The notes below the pieces were generated by a model that saw only the letters and a program-made list of their open reading frames with translations, had not been told where the DNA came from and made no database searches. A stretch of 63,064 nt of DNA, taken from NCBI GenBank assembly GCA_002167435.2, contig NHBR02000121.1, positions 1 to 63,064 on the forward strand, in the 5' to 3' direction. The DNA is from Allomuricauda sp. TMED12 (GTDB taxonomy: Bacteria > Bacteroidota > Bacteroidia > Flavobacteriales > Flavobacteriaceae). Shown here in pieces: positions 26,438 to 34,175 of the stretch (the stretch's first letter is position 1; each line of letters opens with the position of its first letter). Both the position numbers and the translations under genes were made by a program.

Positions 26438-26794
26438 CTATACGCCTTCATAAACAATCCCCGATGTAGGGGTTTCATACAGTCTAATCCTGCAGAGTTG
26501 TGGAACTTTGTCCTTGATCCTATTCCACAACCAAATTGCAATATGCTCGCATGTGGGGTTTTCAAGTCCCGCTATATTATTCAACAATTTGTGGTCAACG
26601 CACTCAATAATTGGGTTGACCGCTTCTTTTATGTCCGTGAAATCCATGACCCATCCAAGTTCATTATCCAATTTTCCTTCAAAATACAAGGTCAATCGGT
26701 AGGTATGGCCATGAATCCCCTTACATTTATGTCCCTCTGGAACCTTCGGTAAAAAGTGGGCCGAATCAAAGCTGAAATGTTTACATATTATCAT
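26438..26794 (-). CDS. queD: 6-pyruvoyl-tetrahydropterin synthase / QueD-family protein
   Basis: A 118-residue enzyme with zinc histidines in FDSAHFLP and in GIHGHTYRL, and the QueD-type catalytic cysteine in KCKGIHGH (C-x3-H-G-H). CEHIAIWLW and YETPTSGIVYE complete the family pattern. QueD makes 6-carboxytetrahydropterin for queuosine. It overlaps the NO reductase gene by 14 bp and is transcribed with it. Whether this coupling has meaning for NO metabolism (for instance a pterin product) is unknown. Confidence 0.9.
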   Translation of the reverse strand: MIICKHFSFDSAHFLPKVPEGHKCKGIHGHTYRLTLYFEGKLDNELGWVMDFTDIKEAVNPIIECVDHKLLNNIAGLENPTCEHIAIWLWNRIKDKVPQLCRIRLYETPTSGIVYEGV

Positions 26795-29156
26795 GTCTTG
26801 ATATTTGTATCAAACTTGTTTCTGTGTCCCCGGAACGTTTCAATGAACTCGCCCTTGACACGATGAACAACAGTAAGGGAACCACTCCTCCAAAAAGAAA
26901 AACACAGGCCCCTATACCTCTCAACCAGGTCAAGGATTGAAACACCCCACCACCAATGAACTCATCGGACCTGGCAAACCAAAGTCCATTCTCGACCACG
27001 GCTTTGAATTGAATGGTACCTGCTGGAAGAAGGTCCAAGACCACCATCAGCATCAGACCTATATTAATGGACCAAAAAGAAACCGTGACCAATTTTTTAT
27101 TCCATCTTTTACTTTTGAACAGCAGCTTGGAGGAAAATAACATGGCCGCGAGCGAAATGTTCCCATATACCCCCATCAGAGCGGCATGGGCATGGTTTAC
27201 GGTTAGATACGTGCCATGCTCATAATAGTTCATTATGGGCAAATTGATAATGATTCCCAATACTCCCGCCCCAAAGAAATTCCAAAAGTTCACTGCGATC
27301 AAAAACAAAAACACCTCAGAAAACCCGAAATCACCCAATTCGCTCGGTTTGATTCCCTCAAGGGCAATTCGGGGCATGTTCTTGAACCGCCAAGCCTCTA
27401 CGGTCAATAAAATAAGGGGTACGAATTGTAATGTGGAAAATATACTGCCCAAGGCCATCGTTGCCACAGGCTTGGCATTCCAATAAAAATTGTGGGAAAT
27501 CCCCAAAAGACCAGTGCCCAAAAATAGAATGGTTGCAAAATAGATGACCCTTATGGCGGCATTTCTACTCACAAGTCCCATCAACACCATAAGGTAGCTC
27601 ACGATAACGGTAATGAACACTTCAAAAAATGCCTCTACCCACATATGTACCACCATCCATCTCCAAAAATCGGCAATAACAAAATTGGTTTCCGGTCGGG
27701 CCACAAAACCAGAGATAAACAATAGGGGAATACCAATTATGGAGTACATGATCCAATTGGGAAGATTCCAGGGCATCCCCTTGACAAATGCAGGTCTGAT
27801 CCCCCTGAACACCACAATGCCCCATAGCACAAAGATAAGCATGAGCAGTACCTGGAAAGCCTGTCCGAAATCAACGAACTCCCATCCTTGATGGCCCAAA
27901 GCATGCCACCAATCCCCTAAAAGTCCCATAGGGCCCAAGACCATGCCTGTTAGGGAACCAGCGACCAGAACCATTAAAAGAACAAAAAGCAAATTGATCA
28001 GTCGAAGCTGATGTTCCACTTCTTTTTTGGCCAAAATCGGTAGAATGAAAATGGAAGAAGCAATCCAGCAAGTCGATATCCAATATAGAGAGAGCATCAG
28101 GTGCCAACTTCTGGAAACCGTGATAGGGAAAGATTCCGAGAGGTCAACACCAAAAAACCCCAGATAATCCACAAATTCATTAATGGTCACAAAACCACTT
28201 GATACCTGTACAAAAAACAAAACAATGGCCACAAAGAAAAATTTGTACGACGCTCTTTGGGTCTTTGTAGGCACAAAGTCCCTGACACTTCTAGCGGTCA
28301 ATAATTCTTTGGCGGAAGGTTTGAAAAATTTGTTCGACAACTGATTGTACTGTCCTATGAAGTACAATACCACCCCACACATAAGCACAAAGGCCAACAA
28401 CCCCAATACACTCCACAAAACCACTGGGGAAGTTGGGGTATTGCCTGCCTCTTCATCATAGGGCCAATTATGCGTGTAGCTAAAATCCTCACCCGGTCTT
28501 TCGGTGACGCAAACCCATGCTCCCCAAAAAAAGAAATTGGAAAGATGAAGAAGCTCCTCTTTATCGGTTATATAATTTTTCAAGGGAAAAGAACTCTCAC
28601 TGGAAGTATCCAAGAAAACATTTAAATAGTAATTCCTGACTTTTTCCAAAGCATACACGTAGGCATCGCTCAATACAACAATATCCTCTGTACTGTCATA
28701 ACTATTCTTCTTGAGCTCCCGTTTCACCCTTTCGGCGATTACTTTTTGTTCATCAAGATAAGCGGGGCGACCATTTTCAACCAGATATTGCTTTTGATAG
28801 TAATCATTGACATGTATGGTTATCTGATGAAGGGCCTCAGCAGTAAAATCAGGACCTCGTTGTGCCCCATCCCCAAAGAAAGCCCCATATTCCATCAGCG
28901 CATACTTATGGAAGACGATCTGACCCTTTTCTATGTCGGTCTTGCTTATCAGCAGTGTACCATCCTGGGTCTGGAAACCTGTCATAGGTGGTGCATCGTT
29001 GTAGGTTTGAAACCCGATCATGCCAACGCCTGCCAAGCTTATGATCAATATGAACAACAATGGCCCCCACCAATTTTTGGTATTCATCCAATAATCAATG
29101 TTCTTTTTGAAACCCTTTTTATCCGAATCCGCTTTTTTGTTCTTCATGTTATACAC
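26781..29156 (-). CDS. norB: Quinol-type nitric-oxide reductase with an Asn in the His-His pair
   Basis: A 791-residue single-chain NO reductase (a second ATG three codons in is also possible). The N-terminal part has one transmembrane helix and a large periplasmic domain; the catalytic part has about 12-13 helices. Ligand motifs seen are WHLMLSLYW, WRWMVVHMWVEAFFEVF (first non-haem metal His, with the family glutamates) and VNHAHAALMGVYG (haem histidines). The usual adjacent His-His pair of the FeB site reads ISHNFYW, so the second ligand (residue 556) is Asn. It should reduce NO to N2O at the cytoplasmic membrane using quinol. queD overlaps its end. Confidence 0.9.
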   Translation of the reverse strand: MYNMKNKKADSDKKGFKKNIDYWMNTKNWWGPLLFILIISLAGVGMIGFQTYNDAPPMTGFQTQDGTLLISKTDIEKGQIVFHKYALMEYGAFFGDGAQRGPDFTAEALHQITIHVNDYYQKQYLVENGRPAYLDEQKVIAERVKRELKKNSYDSTEDIVVLSDAYVYALEKVRNYYLNVFLDTSSESSFPLKNYITDKEELLHLSNFFFWGAWVCVTERPGEDFSYTHNWPYDEEAGNTPTSPVVLWSVLGLLAFVLMCGVVLYFIGQYNQLSNKFFKPSAKELLTARSVRDFVPTKTQRASYKFFFVAIVLFFVQVSSGFVTINEFVDYLGFFGVDLSESFPITVSRSWHLMLSLYWISTCWIASSIFILPILAKKEVEHQLRLINLLFVLLMVLVAGSLTGMVLGPMGLLGDWWHALGHQGWEFVDFGQAFQVLLMLIFVLWGIVVFRGIRPAFVKGMPWNLPNWIMYSIIGIPLLFISGFVARPETNFVIADFWRWMVVHMWVEAFFEVFITVIVSYLMVLMGLVSRNAAIRVIYFATILFLGTGLLGISHNFYWNAKPVATMALGSIFSTLQFVPLILLTVEAWRFKNMPRIALEGIKPSELGDFGFSEVFLFLIAVNFWNFFGAGVLGIIINLPIMNYYEHGTYLTVNHAHAALMGVYGNISLAAMLFSSKLLFKSKRWNKKLVTVSFWSINIGLMLMVVLDLLPAGTIQFKAVVENGLWFARSDEFIGGGVFQSLTWLRGIGACVFLFGGVVPLLLFIVSRASSLKRSGDTETSLIQISRHDNM

Positions 29157-29543
29157 ACTTAAAATATATGGTTGGTCAATGATACGATCAAGAGTTTCGC
29201 TCCTCCCCTTTCGTAAGAATGGTTCGAAACAAAAATCTCGGCCCCAAAATAAAACAAATTTATTTAATATAATATTAAATGACCTTTTTATATTTTATTA
29301 TAAGGAAGCATTACTTGAATTTTCGCTCTTATCACTTCTTTAAAATGATAGACAAAATGGGTTAAATAGGAAATCAAATAATGTACAGTTCGACTGTCCT
29401 CAATAAAATCTCAGGGATATTACCTAGTACCTGTCTTTTTTGCTCTTTGATTCCATGGCAACGTTTTGCACCGTTTGGCTATAGAAGTGAATCGAGCATT
29501 ATAACTTGATCATTGATGGGAAAACCCTGATGCATATAGGTGG
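29157..29543. other. Intergenic region upstream of norB
   Basis: 387 bp between the divergently ending 5-FTHF ligase gene and norB. The norB promoter elements lie at 29255-29294. The remainder, 29295-29543, is AT-rich and I see no coding frame, tRNA or clear terminator in it. Confidence 0.6.
29255..29294 (-). promoter_or_regulatory. norB promoter with AT palindrome and variant operator
   Basis: On the minus strand the -7 box TAAATTTG occupies 29262-29255. A perfect 9-bp inverted repeat around one central base, ATTTAATATAATATTAAAT, covers 29262-29280. A variant of the 16-mer, ATGACCTTTTTATATT (12 of 16 positions shared with AAGACATTTTTATCCT), covers 29279-29294. The shared block with the nrdG promoter suggests a common regulator. 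Confidence 0.55.
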
Positions 29544-30122
29544 TTACCGATTATTTCCATCTTCAAGGTCAAAGGAACTCAACACCTTATCCAACCGGAT
29601 ATCGTGGGATTCTTTCGGTAGGCTTTCCATTTTTTGAAAAGGGTAGCAAATTCCGATCTTGAATGTGTTGTTTTGCTTTGCCAAAAAAGTATCATAATAG
29701 CCTCCCCCATATCCAAGTCGATAGCCTTCGGTATCATAGGCCAATCCCGGTATGACAATCATATCATACATCCCTTGAAAAATATGGTTTCCGGAAGGAA
29801 ATCTCGTCCCGAACACACCATTCTCCAACGCTTGCAAGGAAGTCAGGATTAAGTTTTCGAACCTTCTTTTAGGTAAGGTTTTAGGTACCACTACCACAAG
29901 GTCCTTCTCAAGACATTGTTCTATAAAGGGGCTAATATCCATTTCAGAGCCCATGGGCAGGTATGTGTGCAATGTTTTGACCCGACGGGATACCACCTCT
30001 TCCCATAGGCTTTCACATATCCATTCATCATAAACCAATTTTTGTGATTCGGGCATCTGATCCCGACACCGCAACATCTGATTTCTTATGGTTTGTTTCC
30101 GTGTTCGAATAGCAGACTTCAT
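29544..30122 (-). CDS. 5-formyltetrahydrofolate cyclo-ligase
   Basis: A 192-residue enzyme that converts 5-formyl-THF to 5,10-methenyl-THF with ATP. It has the basic N-terminus (KSAIRTRKQTIRNQ), the folate-site region LHTYLPMGSEMD and the nucleotide/Mg motif YRLGYGGGYYDTFLA. It diverges from the truncated-globin gene and shares the palindrome at 30139 with it, only 17 bp from its own start codon, so that site could affect both genes. It is a housekeeping gene in most genomes. Confidence 0.92.
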   Translation of the reverse strand: MKSAIRTRKQTIRNQMLRCRDQMPESQKLVYDEWICESLWEEVVSRRVKTLHTYLPMGSEMDISPFIEQCLEKDLVVVVPKTLPKRRFENLILTSLQALENGVFGTRFPSGNHIFQGMYDMIVIPGLAYDTEGYRLGYGGGYYDTFLAKQNNTFKIGICYPFQKMESLPKESHDIRLDKVLSSFDLEDGNNR

Positions 30123-30138
30123 TTGAACCGTATATTTT

Positions 30139-30181
30139 CGGACAAATTTATCCTAATTATTTTGGATTCTTTTTAACTTTG
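30139..30181 (+). promoter_or_regulatory. Operator and promoter of the truncated hemoglobin gene
   Basis: CGGACAAATTTATCCT at 30139-30154 is a 16-bp member of the Rrf2-type set. A consensus -7 box TAACTTTG follows at 30174-30181, 19 bp further on, so the operator covers the -33 region. The gene starts at 30261. Confidence 0.68.
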
Positions 30182-30260
30182 AATGTTTTATCCCACTTAT
30201 CAACGGATCATATGGTACAAAGGGAGCATCACTTACAACCCCCTAAAATAATTGACAGCA

Positions 30261-30635
30261 ATGAAGCAGATTGAAAGTTTGGAAGAAATCGAACTACTGG
30301 TCGACAGCTTTTATGGAAAAGTTCGCAAGGATGACTTGCTCGCCCCTATTTTCAATGGAGTGATCCAAGACAATTGGCCAAAACATTTGGAAAAAATGTA
30401 CAGCTTTTGGCAAACCGTCCTCTTGGAGGACCACACCTACCATGGCAGCCCATTCGCCCCTCATCTCAAACTAGCGGTGGTAGGGAAACACTTCGAGCAT
30501 TGGAAGCATCTTTTTTTTGAGACCATTGATGAGAACTTTATCGGTGAAAAAGCTGAAGAAGCCAAAATCAGGGCCGCAAAAATGGCAGAGATGTTCCAAT
30601 TGAAAATTGAATATTTCAACCGAGACAATCCGTAA
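30261..30635 (+). CDS. Truncated hemoglobin (group III-like)
   Basis: A 124-residue globin. I use the ATG at 30261; a TTG three codons earlier is less likely. It has the group III pattern: an early FYGKVRKDDLLAPIF, FWQTVLL in the E/B region, PFAPHLKL and the proximal His in GKHFEHWKHLFFETIDE. Group III globins such as Campylobacter Ctb respond to nitrosative stress. Its promoter carries the Rrf2-type palindrome, which supports NO-responsive expression. A small unassigned gene begins directly after its stop codon. Confidence 0.9.
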   Translation: MKQIESLEEIELLVDSFYGKVRKDDLLAPIFNGVIQDNWPKHLEKMYSFWQTVLLEDHTYHGSPFAPHLKLAVVGKHFEHWKHLFFETIDENFIGEKAEEAKIRAAKMAEMFQLKIEYFNRDNP

Positions 30636-30938
30636 ATGCCTATGAAAGTCATGCTTTCGGAAATATTTATTAAGAAGTCCAGTCAATCCATTTATTCCAA
30701 GGATGAGTTGATCACCCTTGACATAAAAAAGGAATTCATACAACGGTTAGCTCAGTATTATGACATATCCTATCTATCAAATAGCACCAGGGAAAATGAT
30801 CTATGCTATGCCGACAGCAGCAGCCTAAGGTTTGAGTATAGATCGACCTTTACAAAAAAAGATATCATTGTTTACCTCCGCTCCACCTTAAAACAGGATA
30901 CCTTCCATATTGAAATGGAAGAAGTGACCATAAGGTAA
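30636..30938 (+). CDS. Small hypothetical protein behind the truncated globin
   Basis: A 100-residue protein whose ATG abuts the globin stop codon, so translation is probably coupled. I do not recognise a family. It is rich in charged residues, has a single Cys (ENDLCYADSS), and appears to be a mixed alpha/beta cytosolic protein ending FHIEMEEVTIR. The context suggests an NO-response accessory role. Confidence 0.6.
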   Translation: MPMKVMLSEIFIKKSSQSIYSKDELITLDIKKEFIQRLAQYYDISYLSNSTRENDLCYADSSSLRFEYRSTFTKKDIIVYLRSTLKQDTFHIEMEEVTIR

Positions 30939-31298
30939 ATACCCCCTCAGATCATCCCCATTGACCCCAATGGACCCCATCCTAAACCACCATACAACAG
31001 CGAGTCTCTTCCTTTGTAAACCCCCATAAACATCCACTTGTCATGCCTAAACATCCCTCCTTTCCTAAGGAACAATACAAGTAAAATATTTATTTCGGAT
31101 AATTTTATCCGAATTACTTTTAGTGTTATATTTGCTAACGACCGGCCATTAAGGTGCCAGATAACATCGGACACTTGGTACAAGGACCATATCTTGCCCC
31201 TCAAAAAGTCAATGGCACATAACCATGAATTTTGATGGACTCACCGTACCAAAGGCGGTCAATTATTTTTTGGAAAATAACCATATTAAAATCAAAAT
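30939..31298. other. Intergenic region and long leader of the TDO-family gene
   Basis: 360 bp. It holds the operator and -7 box at 31096-31134. The predicted leader from about 31140 to 31298 is roughly 160 bases long. I see no clear hairpin or riboswitch; a 68-codon out-of-frame ORF at 31225 overlaps the next gene and looks accidental. Confidence 0.55.
31096..31134 (+). promoter_or_regulatory. Operator and promoter of the TDO-family gene
   Basis: CGGATAATTTTATCCG at 31096-31111 is a perfect 6-bp inverted repeat with a 4-base spacer. A consensus -7 box TATATTTG follows 15 bp later at 31127-31134. The spacing is almost the same as at the Rrf2 B promoter (14 bp), so repression by steric block is likely. 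Confidence 0.7.
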
Positions 31299-32210
31299 AT
31301 GTCGAATACCATCGAGCGGCTCATGGACAAATACCAGGAAATGGGTGAAAACCCAGAAACTTATTTGGAAGGACTGCTCCATGCCAACCCCATCACCTAT
31401 TGGGACTATATCGAAGTTGATACTTTACTGAGCCTGCAAAAGCCCCGCACCCCATTCAAGGATGAAATCATCTTTATCATGTATCATCAAGTCACGGAGC
31501 TCTTTTTAAAGATGATACGCCATGAACTGGAACAACTTGTGGACAGGGATGAGATCAATGAACATTATATGCTCACAAAAATCAAACGTTGCACACGATA
31601 CACTTCCATGCTCATCAATTCTTTTGATATCATGAAAGATGGAATGGACTATGGACAATACCAAAAGTTTCGAAAGACATTAACGCCCGCCAGTGGTTTC
31701 CAGAGTGTTCAATTCCGATATATAGAAATCCTGTGCACCCCTTTGAAAAACCTTATTAACAGGGAAGGCAGGAAAAGGTTGCCCAAAAACCCTTCCATTT
31801 CGGATTATTTTGAACATATCTATTGGAAGGATGCAGGTCATGACCGTACGAGCCAAAAAAAGACATGGACATTACAAAGATTTGAGGAAAGATATCTGGA
31901 CGATCTCATAGCCTTTGCAAAAAAAATGGATGGACGAACACTACAGGATCAAATCGGTGAAATGCAGGGCATATCGGCTCTGCTACTCGATGCTCTCAAG
32001 GAGTTTGATCACCTCTATAATGTGAAATGGCCCTTGGTACACTTAACGACCGCTAGCCATTATCTAGAACGTGACAATGAGCAGAAGGTGGCCACTGGAG
32101 GGTCTCAATGGAAAAAATATTTACATCCAAGGTTCCAACAGCGTAAATTCTTCCCAACACTTTGGAGCGATATTGAAAAGGAACAATGGGGGGAAATCAA
32201 AAACAATTGA
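31299..32210 (+). CDS. Tryptophan 2,3-dioxygenase-family haem protein
   Basis: A 303-residue protein of the TDO family. The N-terminal substrate/haem pocket block YWDYIEVDTLLSLQKPRT and IFIMYHQVTELFLKMIRHEL is clear. The C-terminal haem region VHLTTASHYL followed by ATGGSQWKKYL corresponds to the proximal-His and GTGGS region of TDO. Classical TDO opens the indole ring of tryptophan with O2. Several residues differ from canonical TDO (for example ATGGSQ instead of GTGGSS), so the substrate may differ. It carries the same palindrome as NO-defence genes and is followed within 2 bp by a cupin, suggesting a haem protein of the NO/low-oxygen response. Confidence 0.82.
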   Translation: MSNTIERLMDKYQEMGENPETYLEGLLHANPITYWDYIEVDTLLSLQKPRTPFKDEIIFIMYHQVTELFLKMIRHELEQLVDRDEINEHYMLTKIKRCTRYTSMLINSFDIMKDGMDYGQYQKFRKTLTPASGFQSVQFRYIEILCTPLKNLINREGRKRLPKNPSISDYFEHIYWKDAGHDRTSQKKTWTLQRFEERYLDDLIAFAKKMDGRTLQDQIGEMQGISALLLDALKEFDHLYNVKWPLVHLTTASHYLERDNEQKVATGGSQWKKYLHPRFQQRKFFPTLWSDIEKEQWGEIKNN

Positions 32211-32212
32211 TT

Positions 32213-32506
32213 ATGGAAACAATGAACAGGCCCCAAGTAAAGGATATGACCGTAGGGACGACACATAAGGTTCTGGAGATAACAGGGCTTAATGGCATGA
32301 TCATGCCACCGCACCACAGTACAGGAGAAGTGGTTCTTATGGTCAAACAAGGGGAAGTGTTGATAAAAATGCCAGATGCCGAATATAAAATCGGCCAAGG
32401 CGATGTATCAATCATTCCAGCCAAAAAAGAACACACACTGACGGTCCTAAAAGAGTTGAAGGCGCTAGTTATAATGGCTGTGGAATCTGAAATACAATTC
32501 ATTTGA
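32213..32506 (+). CDS. Small cupin protein coupled to the TDO-family gene
   Basis: A 97-residue single cupin domain. The start at METMNRPQVKD (32213) is 2 bp after the TDO stop; a longer frame from 32186 overlaps that gene. Metal-site motifs are PPHHSTGEVVLMVKQGE and IPAKKEHTLTVL. It could be a small metal-dependent dioxygenase, an isomerase or a ligand sensor. Tight coupling to the TDO-family gene implies a joint function. Confidence 0.75.
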   Translation: METMNRPQVKDMTVGTTHKVLEITGLNGMIMPPHHSTGEVVLMVKQGEVLIKMPDAEYKIGQGDVSIIPAKKEHTLTVLKELKALVIMAVESEIQFI

Positions 32507-32537
32507 GCAAGGACAGAAAATTGTCAAAAAGAACACC

Positions 32538-32551
32538 CTGATTTTTATCAT
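32538..32551. promoter_or_regulatory. FNR/CRP-like palindrome
   Basis: CTGATTTTTATCAT has the TGAT-N4-ATCA core. It lies about 210 bp upstream of the AhpD-like gene. A plausible but imperfect -7 region (TATTTTC) is at about the right distance (32571-32578). It is a weaker call than the three sites paired with Rrf2-type palindromes. Confidence 0.4.
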
Positions 32552-32759
32552 CAAATCCAGAAACCTAAATATTTTCAACACAAACCCATAACTATTCCCA
32601 AAAAAGGATTATTCTTTAAACATCAGGAACCCATGCCTTTGTGTGAAGGAAGAAGAAACTGTTTTTTAATTTAGTACATAGCCCTAACATCGGTCTTACC
32701 AAAAATCAAATGGTCCCGGATGTTGAATGGTGCTTATTCCACTCTTAAAAATAATTCAT

Positions 32760-33068
32760 ATGGACAACAAAAAAGACGTGATAAAAAAGAAAGCTTACCT
32801 GGCGCCAAAGCAAAATGAAGCTTGGCGTAAGTTCAGCCGTTCCGTATTCAAAGAAGGTATCTTGGATGAAAAGACCAAACAACTGATCGCGGTCGCTGTG
32901 GCACATGTCACACAATGTCCATGGTGTATCAAAGCACATACACCGATGGCACTGCGCAAAGGAGCAAGTAAGGAAGAAATCATGGAAGCCATTTGGGTCG
33001 CAGCTGAAATGCGTGCAGGTGCGGCATATTCACATGCCAGCATTGCATTGGAGGAAATGGAAGATTAG
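32760..33068 (+). CDS. AhpD/carboxymuconolactone decarboxylase-like protein
   Basis: A 102-residue protein when started at MDNKKDVIKKKAYL (a longer frame begins at 32727). The domain is the all-helical AhpD/CMD fold with redox motif QCPWCIKAHTPMA (C-x2-C-x3-H), the AhpD-type active site. AhpD-like proteins are peroxidases or disulfide reductants. It stands alone on the plus strand between the TDO/cupin pair and the HPP protein. Confidence 0.85.
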   Translation: MDNKKDVIKKKAYLAPKQNEAWRKFSRSVFKEGILDEKTKQLIAVAVAHVTQCPWCIKAHTPMALRKGASKEEIMEAIWVAAEMRAGAAYSHASIALEEMED

Positions 33069-33377
33069 GTCCGATAACTTTTGGTATACATGCTTTTTTT
33101 CCTTTAGGAACCTTCATTGACCTATTGCCAAAACAGCTTTCCCCGTCATTTGGAACGGCCAAACCCCTTAACAGAATACAGGTATTTTGTACCATTTGTA
33201 AAGGTAAAGAGATCGACAAAAATACGGTTGAACAGTAATAACACTGCTCCAGCCCATTAAGGACAGGGCTTATGGAATAATCAAGGTGTAACGGCTTATA
33301 ATTTGATCTGATCTTAGCGAATCCGTTCATTCTTTCAATCGTCATGGATTCCTACCTTTGAAGGTCAAAATAGGTCA
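33069..33377. other. Intergenic region upstream of the HPP gene
   Basis: 309 bp. A -7 box TACCTTTG is at 33353-33360, 17 bp before the HPP start codon. I see no Rrf2-type 16-mer, no complete FNR-like palindrome and no coding frame in the rest. Confidence 0.55.
33353..33360 (+). promoter_or_regulatory. -7 box of the HPP gene
   Basis: TACCTTTG fits TAnnTTTG exactly and lies 17 bp before the start codon at 33378, giving a leader of about 10-14 bases. No -33 TTG at ideal spacing is obvious. Confidence 0.5.
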
Positions 33378-34007
33378 ATGATGAAGGAAAAAATTAAACG
33401 CAGGTACAGGGTCGGCAAGTATATTATCTACAAAGAAACCCTTGTGGACCGCAAAGAAACTTTTTGGTCTTTTATCAGTTCCTTTATCGGGGTCGCATTA
33501 ATTGGTTATATCCAAAGTCTGTATTTATTGCCCATGGAAAATGTTTTCCTTATCGGTTCTTTTGGGGCAACCTGTGTATTGATCTATGGTGCCATTCAAA
33601 GTCCCTTGGCCCAACCAAGAAATTTGATCGGGGGACACCTCATATCCGCCATTATTGGGGTAACCGTATATAAATTGGTGCCACAACCTATTTGGATCAG
33701 TGCACCTTTGGCCGTTTCCTTATCAATCATAGCCATGCAATACACAAAAACCTTACATCCTCCGGGAGGAGCGACCGCACTGATCGCCGTAATAGGTACG
33801 GACCATATCAAATCCCTCGGCTACCTATATATACTATACCCAGTACTGACCGGAGTATTGATCCTGCTGGTGGTGGCACTGGTCTTTAATAACATCACAA
33901 ACCAAAGAAAGTATCCCACGGATGGCAGGTTTTCCCAACATATGCAAGGTATCTTGAGCCCATCCAAAACCCTCATCCTTAGGCTAACAAAAAAATATCG
34001 AAAATAG
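33378..34007 (+). CDS. HPP-family integral membrane protein
   Basis: A 209-residue protein with four or five transmembrane helices and the family signature KTLHPPGGATALIAV, preceded by SPLAQPRNLIGGH. Some HPP proteins of cyanobacteria and plant plastids transport nitrite. In a nitrogen-oxide island, nitrite or a related anion is a reasonable substrate, but that is inference. A start one codon later (33381) is also possible. Confidence 0.85.
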   Translation: MMKEKIKRRYRVGKYIIYKETLVDRKETFWSFISSFIGVALIGYIQSLYLLPMENVFLIGSFGATCVLIYGAIQSPLAQPRNLIGGHLISAIIGVTVYKLVPQPIWISAPLAVSLSIIAMQYTKTLHPPGGATALIAVIGTDHIKSLGYLYILYPVLTGVLILLVVALVFNNITNQRKYPTDGRFSQHMQGILSPSKTLILRLTKKYRK

Positions 34008-34083
34008 ACAAAGAAATACCTTTGCAACCTAGCTCCTAAAGGTTTATTACCAGCAAGCAGATGTAACAGGGTAGCGCCTCCAG

Positions 34084-34112
34084 TTGTAAGACGAACAAAC
34101 CGATTATATTTG
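34084..34112 (+). promoter_or_regulatory. Promoter of the Kef-type antiporter gene
   Basis: A -33 TTG at 34084-34086 and a consensus -7 box TATATTTG at 34105-34112 are separated by 18 bp. The gene starts at 34176. No Rrf2-type palindrome is present. Confidence 0.55.
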
Positions 34113-34175
34113 TAAACGCTTTTGTAATTCAATCCTTTGGTAATCCCAAGCGGTTCAAAAATAAACTGATCACTC

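Noticed and set aside
31225..31431. Possible leader peptide before the TDO-family gene
   Set aside because: It overlaps the gene in another frame, has no run of tryptophan codons and no attenuator hairpin.
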